Shown piece after piece: positions 36,164 through 45,435 of a stretch of DNA of 64,000 nt. Within the stretch, counting starts at the first letter, position 1. Every line of letters begins with the position of its first letter. Below the pieces are notes generated by a model. It did no database searches and was not told where the DNA came from. It worked only from the letters and a program-made list of their open reading frames with translations. Both the position numbers and the translations under genes were made by a program. The stretch is from CAWGYT01 sp963826795. GTDB lineage: Bacteria > Planctomycetota > Planctomycetia > Pirellulales > Pirellulaceae. The stretch lies in contig CAWGYT010000008.1 of assembly GCA_963826795.1 (NCBI GenBank), forward strand, positions 248,001 to 312,000, read 5' to 3'.

Positions 36164-37720
36164 CTATGCGGCTGCTCGCGTTGGTTTGGCTCGTTCTTCA
36201 CCCGCGGTTGGCATCGCAATCGTCGATGGGCTGCTCAACCACGCGGACACGATCTTGGATACAATCTCAGGATTGTCTTTGGCCTGGCTGGTAAGTTCGG
36301 CGATTAGACTATTGCGTTCATCGTCAGTGCTTTCTCTGGTCGCCTTCAGAGCGGCAATCGGTTGCAGCTTTCGAATCAACAGCAGCCCCAACACCAAGGC
36401 GACGATCGCCGCCACACCAAGCGACGCGTTTCGAATTAGATTGTTGTAGAAATCCCAACGATTCAACGTATCGACGAGTGTCGTCACACCGGTTTCAATA
36501 CCCACCAGTTCCGAATCAACGACCGTGATCGTGTCCCGCGTATCGCTGAAGCCGATCGCATTTTTGATGATTCCTTCTACCGTGGTAAGGTCGATTGTTC
36601 GCCCGGGCGACGTTGAGTTTGCTTGTGGATCGGGAAGGTCCACCAGCGCCGAGACCGTTAAACGCTTGACCTCGCCTCCGTATTCGCGGACGGTATCCTC
36701 GACGCGTCCATTCTCCCAGACGGTCTCGATTGTCTCCTCCTTCATTGATCGAGGAAGATCGGTTCGATTCTGCGCGACGCTTAAGTTGGACCCTGTGCCG
36801 GCCGGCCCCTGCGCGATTTCTTTTTGTCCTTTCTCTTCTTTGGTCGTGATATTCTCGCTCTTTTTCGCAGAAGTGTCCTTGTCGATTCTCATTTCAGTGC
36901 GAGTCGTTTCCGTAAAATCCAGCTCGGCAGCGATCCTGACGATCGCCCTTCCCGCCCCCAACATCTCGGCAAGCATTGACTCTGCCTTCGCGGCCAAATT
37001 GGCTTCAAATTGCTGCTTGAACTGGTACTGCCTTGCAAGGCCTCCATCGGCAAGTGAGGGGTTCGGATAGATCGTGCGACCTTCCGTATCAGTCACACTG
37101 ACACTTTCCGGTGACAACCCCTCGATACTGCCAGCCACGAGTGTCGCGATGGTCGTCGCTTGTTCCGGTGACAGCACCTCGCCGCGACGAATTTCGAGCA
37201 CCACACTGGCCTTGGGATCGCGACGATCTCGGGCAAACGGGTTGCTCTCCGGCATCGCGATGTGAACATCAGCGACAGTGATAGACTTCATGCGCGAGAT
37301 ACTCGCTTCCAAGGCTCTCTCTTTGGCGCCAATCACGAGTTCCTTCTTCATATCGGGGTCGACCCAGAGTGACGAGCCTATTGACTCCTCGTTTACGGGG
37401 AGATCCCCTAAGACTCCGAGATCCTTCACCGCGACGGTTGCATCACCGTACTTCGACTCGGGCACGGAAATGGTCGAAGCGGAAAAGCTCTTTGTGTACG
37501 GAATATTTGCAGCTTCAAGTTTCTCGACGACCTTTGCCGCCTCAGCCGGAGATAGTTCGGTTGCCAATGGCATATACTGAGGCTGTGACGCCCACCAACC
37601 CACGCCGACCACGGTCGCCACCGACAACACGGATGCGGCAACGAGCGCCGTGCGGTAGCCGACACTACTTCTTCTCCAAATCGCCTGCAATTGCTGCCGA
37701 AGACTCGTCAGGAAATCCAT
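36164..37720 (-). CDS. fliF: flagellar MS-ring protein FliF
   Basis: A 518-residue membrane ring protein. Two membrane segments flank the periplasmic part: TALVAASVLSVATVVGVGWW near residue 25-44 and ASLGVAAIVALVLGLLLIRK near 440-460. Between them lie LSPAEAAKVVEKLEAANIPY and VADVHIAMPESNPFARDRRD then PKASVVLEIRRGE, the YscJ/FliF ring-building motifs. The C-terminal tail that binds FliG is present but short. Confidence 0.96.
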   Translation of the reverse strand: MDFLTSLRQQLQAIWRRSSVGYRTALVAASVLSVATVVGVGWWASQPQYMPLATELSPAEAAKVVEKLEAANIPYTKSFSASTISVPESKYGDATVAVKDLGVLGDLPVNEESIGSSLWVDPDMKKELVIGAKERALEASISRMKSITVADVHIAMPESNPFARDRRDPKASVVLEIRRGEVLSPEQATTIATLVAGSIEGLSPESVSVTDTEGRTIYPNPSLADGGLARQYQFKQQFEANLAAKAESMLAEMLGAGRAIVRIAAELDFTETTRTEMRIDKDTSAKKSENITTKEEKGQKEIAQGPAGTGSNLSVAQNRTDLPRSMKEETIETVWENGRVEDTVREYGGEVKRLTVSALVDLPDPQANSTSPGRTIDLTTVEGIIKNAIGFSDTRDTITVVDSELVGIETGVTTLVDTLNRWDFYNNLIRNASLGVAAIVALVLGLLLIRKLQPIAALKATRESTDDERNSLIAELTSQAKDNPEIVSKIVSAWLSSPSTIAMPTAGEERAKPTRAAA

Positions 37721-37742
37721 TTACTCGACACCCTCTTTCGGA

Positions 37743-38060
37743 TTAGACCTGCATTCGCATGATCTCTTGGTATGCGTCGGTAAGCCGATTCCGCAGCTCG
37801 AGCGCCAGTCGGAACGACATGTCGGCCTTGACCACCGATAACACGACATCATGCACGTTGTCCGTCTCGCCCGTGATGAGCTGCTGAAGGGCTTGATCCG
37901 CTTGCACCTGGGGAGTATTCGCTTTCTCAAGTAATCCTTCGATCACATTCGAAAAGGACGCGTCGGGCTTCGTCTTCGGCGAAGCTCCCGCCGCCGACGT
38001 CGGAAGTCCCGTCGGCGCGATCGGAGTCGCCGAGAATGCTCCAATTGGTGGGAGGCCCAT
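37743..38060 (-). CDS. fliE: flagellar rod-MS ring adapter FliE
   Basis: A 105-residue protein whose C-terminal two thirds match FliE: QVQADQALQQLITGETDNVH, then DVVLSVVKADMSFRLALELR, then NRLTDAYQEIMRMQV. The N-terminus is Pro/Ala-rich and variable. It joins FliF to the rod and is exported first. Order flgB-flgC-fliE-fliF is canonical. Confidence 0.95.
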   Translation of the reverse strand: MGLPPIGAFSATPIAPTGLPTSAAGASPKTKPDASFSNVIEGLLEKANTPQVQADQALQQLITGETDNVHDVVLSVVKADMSFRLALELRNRLTDAYQEIMRMQV

Positions 38061-38077
38061 CGCGATTCTCGCCTAGG

Positions 38078-38509
38078 TTACGACCGGCGAAGCAGGGAAA
38101 GTGCCTGCTGCACCATGTCTCGGTACGACCGCAATACCTTCAAGTTGGCCTCATAACCACGGTTCGCCGTGATCAAATCCACCATTTCGTTCGCCAGGCT
38201 GACATTCGGCATGGTGACAAATCCTTCGTCGTCCGCATCCGGATGTCCCGGTTGATAGACACGTGGCAATTCGCTCGCGTCCGGTTGAACTCCAACTACC
38301 TCGACTCCCCGCATTCCACTACCAGTTGACCCGTCCAGCGCATCATCCAGGGCAGCAGAGAAAATGACTTCCCGTCGCCGATACGGCCCACCTTCCGGAC
38401 TTCGAGTCGTGCTTGCGTTGGCAATGTTGTTTCCAATCACCTCCATCCGCAGACGTTCGGCGGACAAACCCGAGGCGTTGATGTCAGTCTGTGGCAGGAT
38501 GCTTGGCAT
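38078..38509 (-). CDS. flgC: flagellar proximal rod protein FlgC
   Basis: A 143-residue rod protein with N-terminal INASGLSAERLRMEVIGNNI followed by ANASTTRSPEGGPYRRREV, and C-terminal VSLANEMVDLITANRGYEAN followed by LKVLRSYRDMVQQAL. Length and motifs are typical. It lies 39 bp after flgB. Confidence 0.96.
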   Translation of the reverse strand: MPSILPQTDINASGLSAERLRMEVIGNNIANASTTRSPEGGPYRRREVIFSAALDDALDGSTGSGMRGVEVVGVQPDASELPRVYQPGHPDADDEGFVTMPNVSLANEMVDLITANRGYEANLKVLRSYRDMVQQALSLLRRS

Positions 38510-38548
38510 CGACAGATCTCCCTTAGTTCAGAGTCCGCTACGCATTTC

Positions 38549-38911
38549 CTAGGGCTGACCCGAGATAGCGCTGCGCAGCATGCCCAATTTCGTCGAAAGG
38601 ATCTGAGCGTACGTTTCGTAAAGGAGCGAATTCTTGGTAAGCCGCCCCATCTCGATATCAATATCAACGTTGTTGCCATCACTGCGGGTTGTTAAACCCT
38701 CCGCCAATCGAACCTCGGGTACCACCTTACTTAAGTCGTTGCCGTTGGAAGACTTCAGCGCCTCGCTTAACGCTTCTTCGAAGACGACCTCTCGCTGTCG
38801 ATAGCCAGGCGTGTTCACATTCGCGACGTTCTGCCCGATCACCTGATGGCGGACGGTGGTCGCGTCGAGGAGTTTACCGATCAGGTCGAGCTGTAAAGGA
38901 TTAACGCTCAT
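38549..38911 (-). CDS. flgB: flagellar proximal rod protein FlgB
   Basis: A 120-residue rod protein. Its opening QLDLIGKLLDATTVRHQVIG, then QNVANVNTPGYRQREVVFEE, is typical of FlgB. The ATG at 38911 is preferred; the frame continues to a TTG at 38941, and neither start has a clear SD. It heads the long reverse operon. Upstream at 39002-39014 the element GTTTCCGAATTCC resembles the CGGAAA elements before flgF, but the nearby GG/GC pair is spaced 11 bases, so no sigma-54 promoter is claimed. Confidence 0.93.
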   Translation of the reverse strand: MSVNPLQLDLIGKLLDATTVRHQVIGQNVANVNTPGYRQREVVFEEALSEALKSSNGNDLSKVVPEVRLAEGLTTRSDGNNVDIDIEMGRLTKNSLLYETYAQILSTKLGMLRSAISGQP

Positions 38912-38941
38912 GCGGGATTTATCGGTTCGAGTAAATAGCAA

Positions 38942-39531
38942 CTTTACGAGGTTGCCGACCGGACCCTCGCCTGAATCGGCTTACACGCAATAGCAAACGT
39001 AGTTTCCGAATTCCCTCGCGTCGACGCTAGCAGGTCGCGGTCTTCAGGGCCCCCGCTGCAGAGGAGCTGGAGCTCTTGGGACGACACGGCGGGCGGCGGC
39101 CGCGAGCTGAGATCGGGCCCCAAACGGCGGACGACTCGACGTTCACCTGCCAGTTCACGGCTGACGATGCGGCCCGGAGATTTGGCAAGCATTCGTGGGT
39201 CGCCCCGCGACACGGCCACCCTCGGCCGTCGCCTGGTCGAGCCAGGAGGCAAGACGGCTCAAGATCAAACGCGGGCGGTCCGTCGGCGGGACCAATCGTC
39301 TGTCTGTCACGGCCCGCCGTCCCACGACGATCAGACTTCGCTCGCGGACTCCTCGTCCGACGTTTCTGTGTTGTATCGTTCTTAGTGCTGTGTCACAGCA
39401 CCGGCAAACCCAGCTCGCCGCGAGGTACTCGACCAACCTTGGCCTTCAACCGCCGAGGTGAAATATGCCGCGCGGCGGTGAAGTCTGACGTGTCGCTTCC
39501 GACACGATTCCCTCACCTAGTGAAGCAATCC
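38942..39531. other. gene-free interval between divergent flgB and nhaA
   Basis: These 590 bases are unusually GC-rich in the centre. Open frames here have arginine-rich shadow-like composition and no family match. The interval contains the perfect inverted repeat GTGCTGTG-T-CACAGCAC at 39385-39401 and the CGGAAA-type element at 39002-39014. Promoters of flgB and nhaA should lie here. Confidence 0.5.
39385..39401. repeat. 17-bp perfect palindrome upstream of nhaA
   Basis: GTGCTGTG, one T, CACAGCAC. It is 131 bp before the nhaA ATG. With its flanking TA it resembles TAGTGCTTTGCCACGGC at 5112-5128, so it may be part of a dispersed intergenic element or an operator. Confidence 0.6.
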
Positions 39532-41535
39532 ATGAATTTCACGAATCGCGTGACGACCGTGCAGCGTCTGCAAGAGTTTTCGATTCCCTTGCTGGCCGGA
39601 GTCATTGTGGCGCTCGTTCTAGCGAACACGCAATACGAGCTCTACGAACGGTTAGTTCACACTCCGGTGTACGACGTTGGGACGATCTTCTCGTCGAGTC
39701 CAATCCGGGCCGGTCATGAGGCGGTCCATGAAAGTGGTTGGAGTCGATTCTTCACCATGCACTTCCTGGTCAATGACCTGTTCATGGTGTTCTTCTTCGG
39801 AATCGCTGCAAAGGAGATCACGGAGGCTTGTTTACCTGGTGGCGCGTTAAACCCGATCCGCAAGGCCGTCAATCCATTGTTCGGCACGCTCGGAGGGGTA
39901 CTTGGTCCAGCGTCCCTCTACTTGTTGCTCGTCCACCTATTTGGTGAAGCTGAGTGGACGCGAGGCTGGGGGATTCCAACGGCGACCGATATTGCGCTCG
40001 CCTGGCTCGTTGCGAAATTCATCTTCGGCAAAGGTCACCCTGCGGTCAGTTTTCTGCTGCTTCTTGCAGTTGCCGATGACGGCATTGGGCTGGGAATAAT
40101 CGCGGTCGCCTATCCCGACCCAGCTCATCCAACGATTTGGTCCAACGCGATGTGGATCATTCCCGGCATCCTCGTGGCCTTGGCACTTCGATTGTGGAAC
40201 GTGAAATCATGGATTCCCTACGTGGCAGTTGGCGGATCATTGTGCTGGTGGGGCCTGTTCAGTGCCCACTTGCATCCTGCCCTGGCTCTGGTTTTCGTTG
40301 TTCCGTTTCTACCGGGCCCCAAACGTGATCTTGGGCTGTACGTCGACGACGCTTCGCCAAGCGGACATCATAGCCCGCTGGAACAGTTCGAGCACCAACT
40401 TAAGTTGGTCGTCGACTTCGGCCTGTTCTTTTTCGCATTCGCGAACGCAGGAGTCCCATTCTCCGGCGTTACAAGCTTGACCTTGATCGTTCTACTCTCC
40501 CTTGTGATCGGCAAGACGATCGGGATCTTCAGCTTCTCGCTGCTCGCGGAAAAACTTGGCTTTCCGCTTCCCAATGGCATGAATCGCGGCCACCTCCTGG
40601 TTGCTGGCTCGATCGCCGGCATTGGATTGACCGTCGCGTTGTTCGTATCCGGGCAGGCCTTCGCGGACACAAATCTTCAGGCGGCCGCGAAAATGGGGGC
40701 CTTATTCTCCATCGCCGCTTCGATTTTCGCCCCGATCCTGGATTGGACACTTGGCGCAATCCCATCGTTTGCGACAACCATGTCACCCATCCTATGGCGA
40801 CTGCGTCGGTCACTGCAGCGTGCGAGCTCAGCAAAACGCACATTTTGCTCGACGAGGGCAAGACCTGTCGACAGTTCCTGTTTGAAATCGCTCACCGGCA
40901 CTCGACGCGAAGGCCACCGCACTCCCTTGCCTCGGCTTGGTCACGAGCCCTGCGTTGCGTGTGGGAATCTCGCGCAAACATCGCTTGGCCGACGTCGCAG
41001 AAGACACGCCCGCGCAAGCGCCAGGTCGCTACAGTTAGGTCGCTACTGTCAGGTCGCGTTCGTGAGAGTCGTAGAATTGTCGGCGGATTACGCACGACGC
41101 GGAACCGCGCGGCTGCCGATCGCGGACCTTAGCGCTGCCCCATTACCGAATAATATTCGTCAGTTCTTCGAGCATTTGATCGCTAATCGTAATCGTACGG
41201 GCGTTGGCAGCGAAACCGCGTTGAGCAACAATCAGGCGCGTGAATTCAAGGGCAATATCCACGTTGGAGGACTCCAGGGTCCCACCTCGAATCGTCCCCC
41301 GGCTACCGGATCCCGCCTGCCCAATTTCCGGCTCACCCGAATTCAGTGTGCGTTCGAACATGCTGTTCCCGATGGCAAGCAAGCCCTTTTCGTTTGTAAA
41401 CCCGGCCACCGCCATCTGAGCGAGTTCAAAGATGGTTCCGTTCGAAGAAATCGCCATGATGCGCCCGTCAGCCTCAACGTTCACGGCTGTCAGAACCCCA
41501 GGTTCAGTACCATTCTGCGTGAGCTTCATCGATGA
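39532..41535 (+). CDS. nhaA: Na+/H+ antiporter NhaA with abnormal C-terminus
   Basis: The first 400 residues are a clear NhaA: SIPLLAGVIVALVLANTQYE, GIPTATDIALAWLVAKFIFG, the twin-aspartate transport site LLAVADDGIGLGIIAVAY, LVAGSIAGIGLTVALFVSG and FSIAASIFAPILDWTLGAI. It exports Na+ using the proton gradient. After about 40740 the frame continues for 265 residues of Arg-rich sequence and overlaps the 3' 393 bp of convergent flgE, which is not credible. A single-base shift near 40830-40850 would give a stop at 40885-40887 and a protein of about 450 residues. The gene lies alone, in opposite orientation, between two flagellar operons. Confidence 0.85.
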   Translation: MNFTNRVTTVQRLQEFSIPLLAGVIVALVLANTQYELYERLVHTPVYDVGTIFSSSPIRAGHEAVHESGWSRFFTMHFLVNDLFMVFFFGIAAKEITEACLPGGALNPIRKAVNPLFGTLGGVLGPASLYLLLVHLFGEAEWTRGWGIPTATDIALAWLVAKFIFGKGHPAVSFLLLLAVADDGIGLGIIAVAYPDPAHPTIWSNAMWIIPGILVALALRLWNVKSWIPYVAVGGSLCWWGLFSAHLHPALALVFVVPFLPGPKRDLGLYVDDASPSGHHSPLEQFEHQLKLVVDFGLFFFAFANAGVPFSGVTSLTLIVLLSLVIGKTIGIFSFSLLAEKLGFPLPNGMNRGHLLVAGSIAGIGLTVALFVSGQAFADTNLQAAAKMGALFSIAASIFAPILDWTLGAIPSFATTMSPILWRLRRSLQRASSAKRTFCSTRARPVDSSCLKSLTGTRREGHRTPLPRLGHEPCVACGNLAQTSLGRRRRRHARASARSLQLGRYCQVAFVRVVELSADYARRGTARLPIADLSAAPLPNNIRQFFEHLIANRNRTGVGSETALSNNQAREFKGNIHVGGLQGPTSNRPPATGSRLPNFRLTRIQCAFEHAVPDGKQALFVCKPGHRHLSEFKDGSVRRNRHDAPVSLNVHGCQNPRFSTILRELHR

Positions 41536-42777
41536 CTTCGACTCAAAATGATTAAAACCTTCTTTCGTGCTCCCACCTCCAAATGAGAGGGAGATATTCT
41601 GAGGGGCGTCGATTCCGCGAAACTGAAATGACAATACCGATGACGATGTGGAAGCGAACGTACCGTCGTCGTTAAAGCGGATCTCCGAGATTTCGTCCGT
41701 CAACACAGTCCCGTCCGCCAGCGACATCGAGGCATTCATTCTCCAAGTGTCGTTGTCGGTTTTCGTGAAGTTCAGACTAACCTCGTGGGCGCCTCCACGA
41801 CTGTCGTAGACAGTGATCGGAACAGGAACGCTATCTGCCCATTGGCCAGGGATTAGGACTTTGACCTCTTGAAGACTGTAATCGTACTGTCCATCATCGT
41901 CGATCTTCATTTTGAAGGTGGAAGGACCGACGGTGTCGGCCGTCATGACCAGGCGACCACCTTCGAACGTGGTCGACACGCCAGCATACGCACCGTCAAG
42001 AAACGCCACCAGGTCGCCAAGCGTGGTTGTATCATCCACCGCGAAGGTGGCGTTGATATCTGTTCCGTCGACGTCTGTACCAGTGATTGTGATACCGTCA
42101 CCCAAAGCATAGGGAACAGTCACGCCGAGCAATTCATTCAACAGCGTTGACTCCTGAGCAACTTCATCGGCCAAGGTCTTGAAGGGAGAATTGGACGTGC
42201 TTATGGTGGGAATGGGTTCTGACAATTCCGCGCTCAAGTTTCCTGATAGCGTGACTTCACTTGTAGCGACTCCCGCCACGGCCGCGCCGAGCGGGACCCG
42301 GATGATCTCTTCGCCCGGAATCTGAAATGCCGGATTGACGCCATCCGGTTCCCCAATACCGGGCAGCCTCTTAACGCGATAACCGCCCGGAGCTACCAGC
42401 ACTCCTTCGTTGTCCAAGAGAAACATACCGGATCGAGTGTAGAGGTCCTTCGTTCCGTCGTCGACCACGAAAAACCCACCGCCCTCAAGAGCCAGATCAA
42501 ACTGCTCGCCGGTATTTTCCAGACTACCTTGGGCGAACTTTCGATCCAACTGAGCGATCTTGGCACCCAGTCCGATTTGATTCGGATTCGTTCCTCCCTG
42601 GTTTTCTTCATTCGCACTGGTCGCTGGCTGGATGGTCTCGTAGAGTAAGTCGGAAAACACAGCGCGCTGCGACTTGTACCCCGTCGTGTTGACATTCGCA
42701 ATGTTATTCCCGACGACCTCCAACAGTCGTTGATGTGCAAGCAGCCCAGAGACTCCGGTGAGAAGCGCGTTGGCCAT
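41143..42777 (-). CDS. flgE: flagellar hook protein FlgE
   Basis: A 544-residue hook subunit. It opens MANALLTGVSGLLAHQRLLE followed by VVGNNIANVNTTGYKSQRAV, has LDLALEGGGFFVVDDG-like sequence (FDLALEGGGFFVVDD) and a FlgE_D2-type middle (VPITVYDSRGGAHEVSLNFT). It ends GTLESSNVDIALEFTRLIVA followed by QRGFAANARTITISDQML. It is larger than the enterobacterial hook because of an added outer domain around residues 150-300. ATG 42777 follows AAGGAAGGA. Confidence 0.95.
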   Translation of the reverse strand: MANALLTGVSGLLAHQRLLEVVGNNIANVNTTGYKSQRAVFSDLLYETIQPATSANEENQGGTNPNQIGLGAKIAQLDRKFAQGSLENTGEQFDLALEGGGFFVVDDGTKDLYTRSGMFLLDNEGVLVAPGGYRVKRLPGIGEPDGVNPAFQIPGEEIIRVPLGAAVAGVATSEVTLSGNLSAELSEPIPTISTSNSPFKTLADEVAQESTLLNELLGVTVPYALGDGITITGTDVDGTDINATFAVDDTTTLGDLVAFLDGAYAGVSTTFEGGRLVMTADTVGPSTFKMKIDDDGQYDYSLQEVKVLIPGQWADSVPVPITVYDSRGGAHEVSLNFTKTDNDTWRMNASMSLADGTVLTDEISEIRFNDDGTFASTSSSVLSFQFRGIDAPQNISLSFGGGSTKEGFNHFESKSSMKLTQNGTEPGVLTAVNVEADGRIMAISSNGTIFELAQMAVAGFTNEKGLLAIGNSMFERTLNSGEPEIGQAGSGSRGTIRGGTLESSNVDIALEFTRLIVAQRGFAANARTITISDQMLEELTNIIR

Positions 42778-43114
42778 AATTCGAATCCTTCCTTCATGAA
42801 ACGTTGAGCCAGTTGTGACTGACCCCAAGACTCGTAACTGCAGGGTACTCGAGGGCGGCACGACCGTCGCTCCCGACGGCGCCAATCAACTGATCCGAGA
42901 ATCGAAGTCGCCTGGAATGCTGCGTGGTTCCGCTCGGGTTTATTCGGCAGCGTTGGTTTTTCGTCTCGACTCTTCCACATCAATTTTCTACGCCGTGGCG
43001 GCTCGCGGGATGATCCTACTGCGAATTGTCTGGCTGGGACGTACCATCTGGCGTCAATACGCCGCCATCACTGCTCGCTGCAGCTCCGTCGCGCGACGAT
43101 AGTTCGTCAAATTA
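42778..43114. other. gene-free interval between flgD and flgE
   Basis: These 337 bases have no convincing gene on either strand. A 95-residue forward frame (42815-43102) lacks an SD and any recognisable family. flgD and flgE run in the same direction, so the gap is unusually large for a hook operon and may hold a separate flgE promoter, but none was found by eye. Confidence 0.5.
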
Positions 43115-43516
43115 TCAATTGTCAGCGAGCACCTTGGTGATTTTATCCCACGTGACAGCCACGCTACCGATCTGAAATTCGATCCGTGGACCGTTCACTG
43201 CAACCGATTCAACGCGTCCCTCCCGTAGCTCAACTTCTCCATCCGAGTTTTGATGTTGGTACACCACGCTATTTCCAACGAGTGTTGCCGCCTGCGTCAG
43301 CTGTTGAAACCGCAGCGTATCTTCTTGGATCGTGACTTGCTTTTCGATAGTGGAATTTAGGTCCTCGATTCCCTCCAATGTAGAGAATTGAGCTAGTTGC
43401 GAGAGAAAATCCTCCTGCTTCATTGGTTCCAGTGGATCCTGGTTCTGAAGTTGGGTCACGAGGAGCTGGAGAAACTGGTCCTTCGTTTCAGCTGCCGTCG
43501 CAGTACTGACTTGCAT
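43115..43516 (-). CDS. flgD: hook-capping protein FlgD
   Basis: A 133-residue, short FlgD. The conserved N-terminal block is KDQFLQLLVTQLQNQDPLEP followed by MKQEDFLSQLAQFSTLEGIE, and a minimal C-terminal part (GRVESVAVNGPRIEFQIGSV) ends the protein. The Fn3-like domains of enterobacterial FlgD are largely missing. ATG 43516 with AAAGGAG upstream is chosen over the frame opening at 43552. Confidence 0.92.
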   Translation of the reverse strand: MQVSTATAAETKDQFLQLLVTQLQNQDPLEPMKQEDFLSQLAQFSTLEGIEDLNSTIEKQVTIQEDTLRFQQLTQAATLVGNSVVYQHQNSDGEVELREGRVESVAVNGPRIEFQIGSVAVTWDKITKVLADN

Positions 43517-43809
43517 TCTGAAAACTCCTTTAGGAAGCCTTGCGAGGCACAACGCGTCGGTTTCGAAATAACTCTATTCACACACCATCAGTCAAATTGA
43601 GCTTCGCCAACGCCTGCGGAACGCCACCAAGTCGCTGCGTAAGTCGACTAGCGTTCCCCTCCCGCATCGCATGAATCGCGCAACTGTTCCTCCGCCTTCA
43701 TTAGGACTTACTTCTGGCGACGATATGAATCATCCCTTGCGTGAGTTCTATTAAGCTCCGCGATTTCCAACGTACCGTACACGCATCTCGGCGTTCAGCG
43801 GCAAGAGCC
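43517..43809. other. intergenic region between fliK and flgD
   Basis: These 293 bases contain no supported gene or promoter match. They separate fliK from flgD, which are usually contiguous. Confidence 0.5.
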
Positions 43810-45294
43810 CTACAGTCGAATGTCGATCCTCCCCGATCGAAAGCTGGACGGCAACGAAGAAGTTGTGTCGACCGATCCGTGTCGAATTACCGGACCGGCA
43901 CGACGTACACGAGGTGTCCGCAAACCTGGAGTTTTAGCGCCCCCAGAAGACCCCCCATGCGTTGAGTGGCCAAAGCTGAATCCAACTTGAAAGGCGAGTA
44001 CGTTCACTCCTGCGGCTTCAAGATTTTGTCGCAGCAGATCGATTTGTCTCTCGATTAGATTTGCAGTTGGCTCGGAACTTGCTTCAATTCGCGCGACAAC
44101 ACCTCGGTGAATTTCCGTGAGCTCGACGGTCACCTTACCGAGCTCTGGCGGATCGAGCTGAACTTCGATTCGGCGCGCTGGCTGTGCCGTTCGGTCAGTA
44201 GCGAGGCGAATCGCGTCGCCGAGTTGATTTGCAAGACTGGGTGACAAATCGGCTTGTGGCGTCGCACGGTGAAGATTTCTGCTCAGACTGTGAACATCTG
44301 ACGCTGCTGCCTCAAGAAAGTCAGGCGATTCCATGTCACGGAGCTCGGACTCTCCCTTGGTCTCGAGCCAGTTCTCAACATCAAGGCTTTCGGTTTTTAG
44401 TAGACCATCGAGTTCATCTTCCGTACCAGGAAACAAATCGCTCGACGATTGTTTCACTCCTTTCGTCAACTCTGTCGTTGGAAAGAGCGAGGCGTCGGAC
44501 ACTTCGAGACGCAACTTTTCGGGTGCTCCGCCCGCTGAGGTTTTTGGCGATGTTTGAAAAGCCCCTGAATGCTCTACGGCTGCTCCCGTAGGAATTCCGT
44601 CAATCGATCCTCCGACAAGAACCATTTCCGATCGTAAAACCAGTGGTTCAGATGAAGACGGAGTGAAGCCCGATCCCGAATCGGCGACATCGCCTCCGCT
44701 CGGCCGCTCTCCAAAATACTCACGGGCCAAGGACGGCGTACGTGACCCACCGAGGTCCTCCGGCACGCTCAGTCCAGAGGGCGCGACTTGATCGACGTCT
44801 CCGGTTGATCTGGGGCTATTACCTTCGAGGCGAAACTGCGTTGCGACAGCGATGCTGGGCGATAGAACCGCCGAGTCGACTTCACCAGAACTCGACACAG
44901 GATGAAGCGTATGCGTATGGTCTGGCATGCCTGTACTGGCCAAGGCCGGCGCAACGTATGAGCGACTGCCAAACGACCCAAAATCAACACCATTCCTCAT
45001 CGATTGATTCGAACTCAACGCAACCTTGGACACGATTTCGCCCAGATGATTTGCTGGTGAACCGGCCAACCGAAGCCCTTCATGTGTCTGTTTGGGCGCG
45101 GACCCAACATTGGGGATCGTCATGGCGCCGAGAATCAGCGAGAACTCGCCTGATTGCTCTGTCACGTCGCCTTCGGGCTGCTGTGTTTCTTCCAGATTCA
45201 TACCAACCTCTGTCGGCAGCACCAAAGACAGGCTGTCACGTTGTGCTCCTTGGTCCGGACGTACAAGTGACGCATCCGACTTCACGAAAGACAT
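43810..45294 (-). CDS. fliK: flagellar hook-length control protein FliK
   Basis: A 494-residue, mostly low-complexity Ser/Gly/Pro-rich protein with a folded C-terminal region near residues 385-450: RRIEVQLDPPELGKVTVELT, then VVARIEASSEPTANLIERQI then DLLRQNLEAAGVNV, the Flg_hook/FliK_C signature. FliK measures hook length and triggers the FlhB switch. The frame is open to 45468, but residues before the ATG at 45294 are Arg/Cys-rich and the sigma-54 site lies inside that stretch. It is first in fliK-flgD-flgE. Confidence 0.85.
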   Translation of the reverse strand: MSFVKSDASLVRPDQGAQRDSLSLVLPTEVGMNLEETQQPEGDVTEQSGEFSLILGAMTIPNVGSAPKQTHEGLRLAGSPANHLGEIVSKVALSSNQSMRNGVDFGSFGSRSYVAPALASTGMPDHTHTLHPVSSSGEVDSAVLSPSIAVATQFRLEGNSPRSTGDVDQVAPSGLSVPEDLGGSRTPSLAREYFGERPSGGDVADSGSGFTPSSSEPLVLRSEMVLVGGSIDGIPTGAAVEHSGAFQTSPKTSAGGAPEKLRLEVSDASLFPTTELTKGVKQSSSDLFPGTEDELDGLLKTESLDVENWLETKGESELRDMESPDFLEAAASDVHSLSRNLHRATPQADLSPSLANQLGDAIRLATDRTAQPARRIEVQLDPPELGKVTVELTEIHRGVVARIEASSEPTANLIERQIDLLRQNLEAAGVNVLAFQVGFSFGHSTHGGSSGGAKTPGLRTPRVRRAGPVIRHGSVDTTSSLPSSFRSGRIDIRL

Positions 45295-45419
45295 TTCATA
45301 GAACGCCTTGTAACTTGAGTTCACCTGAACGCGCCGCCGCACAATCCGACGCCGCCGCTGAATCGGCACATCACGCCGACAGAAGCCGGCGACCGCTTCC
45401 ATCGAAAGCGGGCACAAGC

Positions 45420-45435
45420 AGCAAAAAACGGACCA
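45420..45435 (-). promoter_or_regulatory. sigma-54 promoter upstream of fliK
   Basis: On the reverse strand TGGTCCGTTTTTTGCT has GG and GC exactly 10 bases apart with a good TTGCT -12 box and a partial -24 box (TGGTCC against TGGCAC). It is about 126 bp upstream of the fliK ATG. TTTCGGAAA at 45535-45543, about 130 bp upstream of the predicted start, resembles the elements upstream of flgF. Confidence 0.65.

Noticed and set aside
38990..39014. Possible sigma-54 promoter before flgB on the reverse strand (CGGAAACTACGTTTGCT)
   Set aside because: The GG and GC are 11 bases apart rather than 10, which sigma-54 rarely tolerates.
39076..39531. Extended N-terminus of the nhaA frame
   Set aside because: The 152 extra residues are Arg/Ser/Pro-rich with no membrane segment; NhaA similarity starts right after the ATG at 39532.
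42815..43102. 95-residue forward frame between flgD and flgE
   Set aside because: It lacks an SD and has no recognisable domain or conserved pattern; composition does not resemble neighbouring proteins.
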